Shown here one piece after another: positions 1 through 5,764 of a stretch of DNA of 6,551 bases. The first letter of the stretch is position 1, and every line of letters starts with the position of its first letter. The notes beneath the pieces were generated by a model that saw only the letters and a program-made list of their open reading frames with translations, had not been told where the DNA came from and did no database searches. Source of the DNA: an uncultured Pseudomonadota bacterium (lineage in GTDB: Bacteria > Pseudomonadota > Alphaproteobacteria > RUG11792); NCBI GenBank assembly GCA_902773285.1, contig CACYDS010000103.1:1-6551 (forward strand), read 5' to 3'. The translations under genes were made by a program, and so were the position numbers.

Positions 1-96
1 GCAAAGCCGAAACTACACAGCGATGCAATGCCTGAATTGCAGAAGATTAAAGTAACATCTCACACAATCAAACTAGGTTTGGGCTACAGATTCTAA
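1..96 (+). CDS. C-terminal end of a probable outer-membrane beta-barrel protein (5' partial)
   Basis: Only the last 31 codons are inside the window; the frame is open from base 1 and ends with TAA at 94-96. The final residues, HTIKLGLGYRF, alternate hydrophobic and polar side chains and finish in Tyr-Arg-Phe. That is the pattern of the last beta-strand of outer-membrane beta-barrels, where a terminal Phe serves as the recognition signal for the BAM assembly machinery. The inference is that the gene encodes an OmpA/OmpW/P44-like surface porin or adhesin, located in the outer membrane; the subfamily cannot be told from so short a tail. A hairpin follows 11 bases after the stop. Other possibilities, such as a soluble protein with a chance aromatic terminus, cannot be excluded. 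Confidence 0.6.
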   Translation, partial: AKPKLHSDAMPELQKIKVTSHTIKLGLGYRF

Positions 97-107
97 AAAA
101 AATATAA

Positions 108-138
108 CCAGAAGAGCATCATAAAACAGCTCTTCTGG
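108..138 (+). terminator. Hairpin after the beta-barrel gene, possible rho-independent terminator
   Basis: The arms CCAGAAGAGC (108-117) and GCTCTTCTGG (129-138) are perfect 10-bp reverse complements around an 11-base loop. It sits just after the stop of the partial gene, where a terminator is expected. On the + strand the following sequence (TCCTTTGT) is only weakly T-rich. On the minus strand the stem is followed, after five bases, by eight T. It may therefore work better against transcription entering from the right, or in both directions. Confidence 0.55.
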
Positions 139-162
139 TCCTTTGTACGCTTCATGAAATAT

Positions 163-188
163 AGGTAAATATAGTTAGTGGTTTACCT
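163..188. repeat. Inverted repeat upstream of the mutL promoter
   Basis: AGGTAAA at 163-169 and TTTACCT at 182-188 are perfect 7-bp reverse complements with 12 bases between them. The right arm ends three bases before the candidate -35 box of mutL. It could be an operator-like dyad or a weak RNA hairpin in read-through transcripts. No known regulator site was recognised, and AT-rich DNA makes short dyads common. Confidence 0.35.
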
Positions 189-191
189 GGA

Positions 192-220
192 TTGACAAAC
201 GGGTAGTTATAGAAAAAAAT
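192..220 (+). promoter_or_regulatory. Candidate sigma-70 promoter for mutL
   Basis: A consensus TTGACA -35 box (192-197) is followed after 17 bases by AAAAAT (215-220, four of six matches to TATAAT). A better -10 match, AATAAT (218-223), lies at a less favourable 20-base spacing. Transcription would begin near 227, giving a leader of about 75 bases before the chosen mutL start. The rest of the 97-302 gap holds the terminator-like hairpin, the inverted repeat and the leader; I see no gene in it. Confidence 0.5.
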
Positions 221-269
221 AATTCGCAGGGATTAAGTACTTGATTTTTTGCTGATTAAGATTCTACAA

Positions 270-287
270 TCCACTCAGCGAAGTGGA
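270..287 (+). promoter_or_regulatory. Small hairpin overlapping the presumed mutL ribosome binding site
   Basis: TCCACT (270-275) and AGTGGA (282-287) form a perfect 6-bp stem with a 6-base loop. The 3' arm contains most of GGAG (285-288), the only Shine-Dalgarno-like sequence near the GTG at 303. That site lies 14 bases from the start codon, which is longer than usual. If the hairpin forms in the mRNA it would reduce mutL translation. The stem is short and could be chance. Confidence 0.3.
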
Positions 288-302
288 GTTATCATTGGTC
301 CT

Positions 303-2117
303 GTGTCAAGAATAAAGTTATTAAGTGACGATTTAATCAACCAAATAGCCGCCGGAGAGATCGTTGAAAGACCGGCTTCAGCATTGAAAGAGTTGGTGGA
401 AAATTCTCTTGATGCTAATGCCAAAACTATAGCAGTTTTTTTACAAAATGGCGGCAAATCGAAAATGGTCATACAGGATGATGGAGAAGGCATAGATAGG
501 GCTGACCTGCACATGGCGGTCCAACGTCACGCGACCTCAAAACTGCACGATGATAATTTGTTCGATATTAGAAGTTATGGATTTCGCGGGGAAGCTCTAC
601 CATCCATTGCTTCGGTGAGTTGTTTCTCTCTTGAATCCAAAGGGTTTGGTATAAATGTAAATTTTTCCGAGGAATCTGCTATTTTTCCATCCAATATTAG
701 CGATGGAACGCGAGTTAGTGTTTCAAATTTATTTGGAAGAACTCCCGCCAGATTAAAATTTTTAAAAAGCGATACAGTTGAACTGACAGCTTGTTTAAAT
801 GTCATAGAAAATATAGCGCTTATACGTCCCAATGTTAATTTTTCACTTAGGACCGATGAAAAGCAGCTGATGTCATTTAACAATGGTTCCATTGAAGAAA
901 GAATATCTGAAATTTTCGGTTCCGCACTTTTTAAAAAAGCAGTACCTTTTGAAGAGAAAGGCGACCATATTTCTGTTTCTGGATATCTCTTTCATCCACT
1001 TGATAATCGATACTCTCAGCATTTTCAGCGGATATTTATCAATGGCAGAATTGTCAAAGACAAAACTGTTTCGCTGGCTTTGAAAAACGCCTACAAGGAA
1101 CTTATCCCTTCTGGTAGATTTGCGATTGCTGTCATTTTTATTGAAATTGATCCATTTCATTTGGATGCGAATATTTCTCCGACGAAGTCTGAAGTACGTT
1201 TCCGAGATAGCACCTCAGTTCAAAAATTTTTAACTGAAGCTTTTCGAAAAAATATGCACAAGTTTGATAGGATATCTAGTGAATTTGAAATCATAAGAGT
1301 TGTAGAAAAACAGGTTAGCGAAAATGATAATACGCCACCAGAGAAACCCAAAATTTATCAAGGATATCGTCCTAAATTCAATATAGCAAGTTTTCCCGCA
1401 ATCGCAGATAATCTTGCTGTAAATTCCAGAAAAAGTGCCGATTTTGACCCACCCGCAAGAACCGAGGGAGCGCTTGCACTAGCTATAGAAACTGAAGATG
1501 TTCATGTAAATGCTGTTGAGCCGTTATTGCCCCAGAATACTTCACACAAATCAGTATATGGACGGCCACTTGCTCAGGTTTTTAATTCATACATCATAAC
1601 TGAAGTTGAGGATGGTATCTTGATAATTGATCAGCATGCAGTACATGAAAAAATTACGCAGACGAGAATTATAAATAATTTAACGAAAGAAAATAAACAG
1701 TATTTATTAAAGCCAGAAATTATTGAACTAAATAATTCGGAGCAAGAAGTTGCAAAAAATATTCTTGCAAGCCTGAATGAATGCGGTTTTTCGGCTGAAA
1801 TTATTCAGACCTCCATTATGATTACGGCAATACCATCTATTCTAAAAATAGAAGAAGCACTACAATTCATACATGACATTTTGGCAAGTGATGAATTTAG
1901 CCAAGAGATTGAAACACTGGATATGATACGCAAAAAAATTGCAGATAAAGCTTGTCACAACAGCATCCGCTTCGGACGAAAATTATCAATGGAAGAAATG
2001 AAGGAAATACTGAAACAAATGGAAGAAACACCATCAATACACCAGTGTAACCATCATCGCCCAAGTTTTTTCAAGATTTCGAAATCCCAACTTGAAAAAA
2101 TGATGCAACGCGGGTAG
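303..2117 (+). CDS. mutL: DNA mismatch repair protein MutL
   Basis: MutL is the cytoplasmic matchmaker ATPase of mismatch repair, coupling MutS to strand incision. The 604-residue product has a GHKL ATPase domain: LINQIAAGEIVERP (11-24), then KELVENSLDA with catalytic Glu30 and Asn34, DDGEGI (59-64), RHATSKL (75-81), GFRGEALPSI (93-102) and GTRVSVSNLFGRTPARLKFLK (135-155). A transducer domain runs to about 330 with SPTKSEVRF (292-300). A linker of about 85 residues leads to the C-terminal dimerisation/endonuclease domain (about 419-604). There, DQHAVHE (443-449), ACHNSIR (550-556) and QCNHHRP (581-587) mark the metal site. The usual second Glu after DQHA is Thr454, and the usual Gly in CxHGRP is His585. 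GTG at 303 was chosen because it gives the standard family N-terminus; a TTG at 249 would add 18 residues unlike any MutL. Transcribed alone from its own promoter. Identity is very sure; endonuclease activity is inferred. Confidence 0.97.
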   Translation: MSRIKLLSDDLINQIAAGEIVERPASALKELVENSLDANAKTIAVFLQNGGKSKMVIQDDGEGIDRADLHMAVQRHATSKLHDDNLFDIRSYGFRGEALPSIASVSCFSLESKGFGINVNFSEESAIFPSNISDGTRVSVSNLFGRTPARLKFLKSDTVELTACLNVIENIALIRPNVNFSLRTDEKQLMSFNNGSIEERISEIFGSALFKKAVPFEEKGDHISVSGYLFHPLDNRYSQHFQRIFINGRIVKDKTVSLALKNAYKELIPSGRFAIAVIFIEIDPFHLDANISPTKSEVRFRDSTSVQKFLTEAFRKNMHKFDRISSEFEIIRVVEKQVSENDNTPPEKPKIYQGYRPKFNIASFPAIADNLAVNSRKSADFDPPARTEGALALAIETEDVHVNAVEPLLPQNTSHKSVYGRPLAQVFNSYIITEVEDGILIIDQHAVHEKITQTRIINNLTKENKQYLLKPEIIELNNSEQEVAKNILASLNECGFSAEIIQTSIMITAIPSILKIEEALQFIHDILASDEFSQEIETLDMIRKKIADKACHNSIRFGRKLSMEEMKEILKQMEETPSIHQCNHHRPSFFKISKSQLEKMMQRG

Positions 2118-2149
2118 CTTATCCTTTTCTATAAAATGATTCGAAAACT

Positions 2150-2179
2150 TTAAAAGCTGTATACAAAATGCTCTATAAT
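2150..2179 (+). promoter_or_regulatory. Candidate promoter for the DUF4167 gene
   Basis: A perfect TATAAT (2174-2179) lies 18 bases after TTAAAA (2150-2155, four of six to TTGACA). The predicted start of transcription, near 2186, would leave a leader of only about 18 bases. That leader still contains the purine stretch GAGAG (2189-2193) in front of the TTG start at 2204. No terminator is evident between the mutL stop and this promoter. Confidence 0.6.
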
Positions 2180-2203
2180 GAAGTGATTGAGAGTTATTTG
2201 TGA

Positions 2204-2554
2204 TTGGGATTAAAAGTGGTAAGGAAAGAAATAACCGGCGTTAAAGGAAAAGCATATTATGTGGCACAGAGAGCAAAGTATCTGAATTATGCCAAAGAAG
2301 CTGCGGCCACTGGAGATCGAATTTTGAGTGAATATAATCTTCAGTATGCAGAGTATTTCTCGAGAATTATAGCAGAAAAATTTCCTCAGCCAATTTCATC
2401 TCAGCAATCACCAAGTGATGTGCAAGATTGCGATTGCACACAATCCGAAGAAAACCAAGAAGCAGAAGCTCACAGAGCGGAGGTGTCGCGCAAAGTACCA
2501 ATTCGACGTAAGCGTTTTTATAAAAAACCTCAACCACAAGAGCCTTCTGAGTAA
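2204..2554 (+). CDS. DUF4167 domain protein, short form
   Basis: The 116-residue product matches the core of DUF4167, a family known from Alphaproteobacteria. The core segment from about residue 13 to 60 contains VKGKAYYVAQRAKYLNYAKE, then AAATGDRILSEYNLQYAEYF. It corresponds to the family pattern of a basic Gly turn, a helix, 'A..SGDR..AENYLQHAEHY'. The molecular function is not established; basic flanks have led to guesses of nucleic-acid binding. Here the usual Arg/Asn-rich N-terminal extension is absent, because a TGA stop lies directly before the TTG start. A basic tail, RRKRFYKKPQ, near the C-terminus may substitute, after an acidic, Gln-rich linker with DCDC at about 74-77. TTG 2204 has GAGAG ten bases upstream; GTG 2216, four codons in, preceded by GGGA, is an equally possible start. 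No signal peptide or membrane segment is visible. Family assignment is fairly sure; the start is not. Confidence 0.82.
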   Translation: MGLKVVRKEITGVKGKAYYVAQRAKYLNYAKEAAATGDRILSEYNLQYAEYFSRIIAEKFPQPISSQQSPSDVQDCDCTQSEENQEAEAHRAEVSRKVPIRRKRFYKKPQPQEPSE

Positions 2555-2606
2555 ATCTTTGTTATTAACATAATGTCACTTAATATTTGCACGTCTTTTA
2601 TAAAGT

Positions 2607-2636
2607 TTGCTCAATATAGTTCAGTTATGTTATAAT
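2607..2636 (+). promoter_or_regulatory. Candidate extended -10 promoter for the MlaC-like/MORN_2 operon
   Basis: TATAAT (2631-2636) is perfect and is preceded by TG at 2628-2629, giving the extended -10 form TGnTATAAT. The -35 region, TTGCTC at 2607-2612 with an 18-base spacer, is weak, as often occurs with extended -10 promoters. Transcription would start near 2643. This places the upstream TTG at 2641 outside the mRNA and supports an ATG at 2662 or 2668 as the translation start. Confidence 0.65.
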
Positions 2637-2667
2637 CAAATTGAGATGGTTTGGGAGAGAAATGATT

Positions 2668-3321
2668 ATGAATAGAGAATGCAAAATAAAACTTGGGGCT
2701 GTTTTAACTATTATGCTTGCAGGAGCTGTGACCTATATCTGCTTCAATGCAGCGCAGGCTGAATCAGGTAAAGCTGAAATCGAAAAATCAGCAAAAGCAA
2801 AAGTTAAGGAAATATATCCTGAATTTATCAACATAGTAAAGGCTGGAGCGAATGAGAACACTATGACTAATTTTGCTAAAAGGAATATGGATACAGCCGC
2901 AATTTCAAAGCGGTTTTGTGGCGCAGATAACGAAAAATTGGTAAAGACCATAATCAAGTTTTTAATTTGGCGATTAAAAACCGAAGCAATTCAAAGCGTT
3001 AAGGAATACACCTTAGATGGTAATATGCAAGCTGTTAGCAAAAGCAAAATAGTTGAAGTGAAGTGTAAACTGAGCAAAAAAACATCAGATCCTATAAATA
3101 TGACTGTTGCATTTTCAATGAACGGGAAAAATCTTGGAAAGATCAGGGAAATAAAAGTCCTAGAAATTCCCCTGATTGAAAGTGCAAAAACGCCAATGAA
3201 AAAATATTTTGAATCAAAGGGCATAAAGATTGATGCAATAAAAGATCCAAATGAGCGCGCGGAAAAATGTTGTTTGGGATTAGAAGACTTTATAACAAAT
3301 CATAAAAAAGGAGGAAAATAA
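2668..3321 (+). CDS. Secreted protein resembling MlaC/Ttg2 phospholipid-binding proteins
   Basis: The 217-residue product begins with a Sec signal peptide: a basic start, a hydrophobic core (about 9-27) and a signal peptidase I site after AQA (29-31). It should therefore be periplasmic. The mature part resembles, by eye, the MlaC/Ttg2 fold: a helical N-terminal half with NMDTAAISKRFCG (73-85), strands around residues 125-150, then KIREIKVLEIPLIESAKTPM (158-177) and KKYFESKGIKIDAI (178-191). These last two correspond to the family's 'W+V.D+...G+SL......F......G+..L+..L' ending. MlaC carries phospholipids between the outer membrane and the MlaFEDB transporter. No mlaFEDB gene is adjacent, the family's Trp is replaced, and sequence similarity is distant, so function is tentative. 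ATG 2668 is preferred over ATG 2662 because GGGAG (2653-2657) is ten bases away and not four. The last codons (KKGGK) double as the ribosome binding site of the next gene. Confidence 0.6.
   Translation: MNRECKIKLGAVLTIMLAGAVTYICFNAAQAESGKAEIEKSAKAKVKEIYPEFINIVKAGANENTMTNFAKRNMDTAAISKRFCGADNEKLVKTIIKFLIWRLKTEAIQSVKEYTLDGNMQAVSKSKIVEVKCKLSKKTSDPINMTVAFSMNGKNLGKIREIKVLEIPLIESAKTPMKKYFESKGIKIDAIKDPNERAEKCCLGLEDFITNHKKGGK
3308..3314 (+). promoter_or_regulatory. Consensus Shine-Dalgarno of the MORN_2 gene, inside the upstream gene
   Basis: AAGGAGG is a complete anti-16S match, six bases before the ATG at 3321. It is the strongest ribosome binding site in the window. It lies wholly within the upstream coding sequence and, with the TAATG stop/start overlap (3319-3323), indicates coupled translation of the two genes. 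Confidence 0.85.
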
Positions 3322-3872
3322 TGCCTCTTGACGATAATTTTACAGGAACAATTGAGGAGGAGTCAGGAAACGCTAAAATTAGCGTTCAGTATAAAAATGG
3401 GAAAAAGCATGGTATCACTCGATACACTTCCTCAACTGGAATTGTGCTGTCCGAGATAGAGTATGATGAAGACAAGATAAATGGAAAAGTTGTGCAGTAT
3501 TACCCATCTGGAAAGATGTTATCAAGCATGGAATATAAAGATGGACAATTGGACGGGAGTGCACAAACTTTTTATGAAAACGGAATACCTCAGATGAACG
3601 CAGAATACAAAGAGGGCCAATTAAATGGAAAATACGAAACATACGATGAATTCGGAGACAAAGTTGAAGTTTGCACATATTGTAAAGGGTTAAAACACGG
3701 AATAGATACTTTGTATTACCCTAAGTCACATGGAGGTGGAGTGTATGAAATATCGACATACAGCAATGGTTTGTTAGAGGGGGATAAAACATCATTCGAT
3801 CCTAAAGGCAACGCCGTTGAAACAACACCATATAAACAAGGTCGAGCTCAACAATATCCGATGATTTTCTAA
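3321..3872 (+). CDS. MORN_2-type repeat protein (YwqK-like)
   Basis: The 183-residue product is almost entirely a tandem array of about 24-residue units of the MORN_2 / 'YwqK antitoxin-like' type, with pattern 'EYkdGqlnGk...yy.sGk......'. Units can be set at 23-46, 47-70, 71-94, 95-118, 119-145 (expanded by three residues with a Gly triplet), 146-169, and a partial unit from 170 to the end. Each begins with an aromatic Tyr before a charged-Gly turn. Such arrays fold as rows of beta-hairpins and are usually taken to mediate protein or membrane contact; no enzymatic residues are seen. A CxxC pair (Cys118, Cys121) falls at a unit boundary. There is no signal peptide, so the protein is probably cytoplasmic, unlike its exported partner upstream. 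The start is firm: ATG six bases after a consensus ribosome binding site, overlapping the upstream stop by one base. The antitoxin name of the family is a database label and is not supported by a toxin gene here. Confidence 0.85.
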   Translation: MPLDDNFTGTIEEESGNAKISVQYKNGKKHGITRYTSSTGIVLSEIEYDEDKINGKVVQYYPSGKMLSSMEYKDGQLDGSAQTFYENGIPQMNAEYKEGQLNGKYETYDEFGDKVEVCTYCKGLKHGIDTLYYPKSHGGGVYEISTYSNGLLEGDKTSFDPKGNAVETTPYKQGRAQQYPMIF

Positions 3873-3873
3873 A

Positions 3874-3903
3874 TTGATGAGATATAGACCGTGCTAATAT
3901 AAA
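3874..3903 (+). promoter_or_regulatory. Candidate promoter for uvrC-pgsA
   Basis: TTGATG (3874-3879, four of six) is followed after 18 bases by TATAAA (3898-3903, five of six). An overlapping extended -10 alternative, TGCTAATAT (3892-3900), is also present. Transcription would begin near 3910, about 22 bases before the TTG start of uvrC. No terminator separates the MORN_2 gene from this region, so read-through is also possible. Confidence 0.5.
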
Positions 3904-3931
3904 GATATTCGTGTAAATTTGCAAAAGTAAT

Positions 3932-5764
3932 TTGAAAAAACCTGAAGAAGTAGCAGAACTTATCAAGTCTGTAGCAAACGAAGCTGGAATGGCGCCAGGC
4001 GTATATAAAATGCTCAATGAAGCTGGAAGGATCATATACATTGGTAAAGCCAAGCATTTAAAAAATCGCCTCAATTCGTACGCAAGATTTGGACAACTTT
4101 CCAATCGTACTAAAATGATGGTTTCCAATATTAACTCTATTGAGTATATTGTTGTCAATTCAGATATAGAAGCGCTACTGTTGGAGAATAATTTAATAAA
4201 AAAATTTAAACCTTTTTATAATGTCCTGTTAAAAGATGATAAAACTTTTCCATATATTGTGATAGATGATACACATGAATTTCCAAGAATTTTTAAATAC
4301 AGAACTTTGCGACCGAAAGAAAAAATTTTTTTTGGCCCCTACCCAGCCATCTCGTCGCTAAATAATACTATAAAAGTCATTCAAAAAGCTTTTTTGCTCA
4401 GAAGTTGCACCGACCACTTTTTTGCCAACCGCGAAAGACCATGTTTGCAATACTTTATAAAACGATGTTCCGCGCCCTGTGTACAAAAAATTTCAAAAGA
4501 ACAGTATGCAGAAAATGTGCAATTCGCAAAAGATTTGTTAAATGGAAAAGACGAAATTGCGCGAAGAAATTTAATTGATCAGATGAACGAAGCTGCAAAG
4601 GAAATGAACTTCGAATTAGCGGCCGTCATTCGAGATCGAATAAAAGCAATAACGGAGATCCAATCAAGACAATATGTACAGATCGATAATTTATCATCAA
4701 TTGATTTTATAGCAATTGCAACAAATGCAAATTGCGCTGCCTTTGCAGTGACTTTTTTTAGGGCAGGAAAGAACGTGGGCACAGAGACATTTATCATGGA
4801 ACACATAATTGAAGCAAGTCCTAGCGAAATGGGCGAAAGCTTTATTACACAGTTTTATAAAACGGTGACCCCGCCATCAAATATGGTAACCAATTTTGAA
4901 TTACCTAATACAAGCAATATAAAAGAATATATAAGGTTAATAGCATCTCAAAATGTAAACATTATTTTTGGACAAAATAGCATTTATAAAAAAATACTTA
5001 GTATCACCAAAACTAATGCGCAAATACGATTAAAAAAGGAACTTTTTAATCAGTACGAACCTCAGTTGACAAGCTTATGTAAGTTGCTTAAAATTGAAAA
5101 AATCAATCGCATTGAAGCTTACGACAATAGCCACACACATGGCACAAATGCTTGCGGCGTCATGGTAGTTTTTGAAAACGGCGCAATTCAGCGAAGCAAA
5201 TCGCGAAAATTCAATATAGATGACACCACAGCACAAGGTGGAGATGATGTACAGATGATGCGATTTTCCCTGGAAAAAAGATTTAAATCAAAAAAGATTC
5301 AGGAAATTCCTGAACTGATTGTTATCGATGGAGGAAAAACTCAAGTGAATGTTGCTCAAAATGTTATAGCAGAGCTTGGTCTTGCTGATAAAGTCAAGAT
5401 TATTGGTATCGCAAAGCAAAATGACCGAAAAATCGGTGATGAGAAAATAGTTTTGGAGACTGGGGATGAAATTATTTTAGGACATAAAAATGAACTTTTA
5501 TCATTTTTAATCACTTTACGGAACGAGGCACACAGAACCGCAATAACTTTTCACCGAAAGAAACGTTCTCAATGTATGACAAAATCGATCCTAGATCAGA
5601 TAGAGTTTGTTGGGGCTGTTAGAAAAAAGTTGTTACTAGAACATTTTGGTTCTGCGGAACTCATGAAAAAAGCTTCCATTGAAGACCTAAAAATGGTAAA
5701 AGGTATCGATAGCAAAACAGCTACATCCGTTTTTGAGTTTTTTAATAGGATAACAAATGAATAA
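3932..5764 (+). CDS. uvrC: Excinuclease ABC subunit C (UvrC)
   Basis: UvrC is the cytoplasmic nuclease that incises DNA on both sides of a lesion after UvrA/UvrB loading. At 610 residues it has the length of the E. coli protein. The N-terminal GIY-YIG nuclease shows PGVYKM (22-27), YIGKAKHLKNRL (36-47) and a conserved LLLEN; Tyr36, Arg46 and Glu85 align with the catalytic trio. Four cysteines (159, 171, 179, 183) match the reported iron-sulphur ligands. A UVR domain for UvrB contact lies at about 206-241. The RNase H-like 5' nuclease keeps Asp398 (YDNSH), Asp438/439 (GGDD), Asp466 (IDGG) and His534 (NEAHR). A helix-hairpin-helix region spans about 550-610. Usual 'DGGKGQ' reads DGGKTQ here. 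TTG 3932 was chosen because it gives a normal-length N-terminus before PGVY and a stop lies just upstream; ATG 3989 would cut into the domain. No clear Shine-Dalgarno precedes it, suggesting weak translation. It overlaps pgsA. Confidence 0.97.
   Translation: MKKPEEVAELIKSVANEAGMAPGVYKMLNEAGRIIYIGKAKHLKNRLNSYARFGQLSNRTKMMVSNINSIEYIVVNSDIEALLLENNLIKKFKPFYNVLLKDDKTFPYIVIDDTHEFPRIFKYRTLRPKEKIFFGPYPAISSLNNTIKVIQKAFLLRSCTDHFFANRERPCLQYFIKRCSAPCVQKISKEQYAENVQFAKDLLNGKDEIARRNLIDQMNEAAKEMNFELAAVIRDRIKAITEIQSRQYVQIDNLSSIDFIAIATNANCAAFAVTFFRAGKNVGTETFIMEHIIEASPSEMGESFITQFYKTVTPPSNMVTNFELPNTSNIKEYIRLIASQNVNIIFGQNSIYKKILSITKTNAQIRLKKELFNQYEPQLTSLCKLLKIEKINRIEAYDNSHTHGTNACGVMVVFENGAIQRSKSRKFNIDDTTAQGGDDVQMMRFSLEKRFKSKKIQEIPELIVIDGGKTQVNVAQNVIAELGLADKVKIIGIAKQNDRKIGDEKIVLETGDEIILGHKNELLSFLITLRNEAHRTAITFHRKKRSQCMTKSILDQIEFVGAVRKKLLLEHFGSAELMKKASIEDLKMVKGIDSKTATSVFEFFNRITNE

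Noticed and set aside
249..302. Longer mutL starting at TTG 249
   Set aside because: It would add 18 residues unlike the conserved MutL N-terminus, and no ribosome binding site stands at a usual distance; GTG 303 gives the family-standard beginning.
873..1160. Open frames on the minus strand inside mutL, the MlaC-like gene, uvrC and pgsA
   Set aside because: They overlap clearly conserved genes, lack ribosome binding sites and family features, and look like by-products of the real coding frames.
2183..2203. Tiny upstream frame (GTG, six codons, TGA) directly before the DUF4167 start; also the idea that this TGA is read as Trp
   Set aside because: The GTG falls at or before the predicted transcription start and has no binding site. 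TGG is used normally for Trp in the other genes, so recoding has no support.
2641..2667. Longer MlaC-like protein starting at TTG 2641
   Set aside because: The predicted transcription start is near 2643, so this codon would not be in the mRNA. The ATG at 2662 or 2668 follows a good GGGAG and yields a clean signal peptide.
3142..3176. Imperfect inverted repeat (ATCAGGG ... CCCTGAT) inside the MlaC-like gene
   Set aside because: Seven paired bases plus a bulge around a 16-base loop in coding sequence, with no T-tract; probably chance.
3321..3872. Toxin-antitoxin module suggested by the 'YwqK antitoxin' family name
   Set aside because: The neighbouring gene is an exported protein with no toxin features, and the repeat family carries that label on weak grounds.
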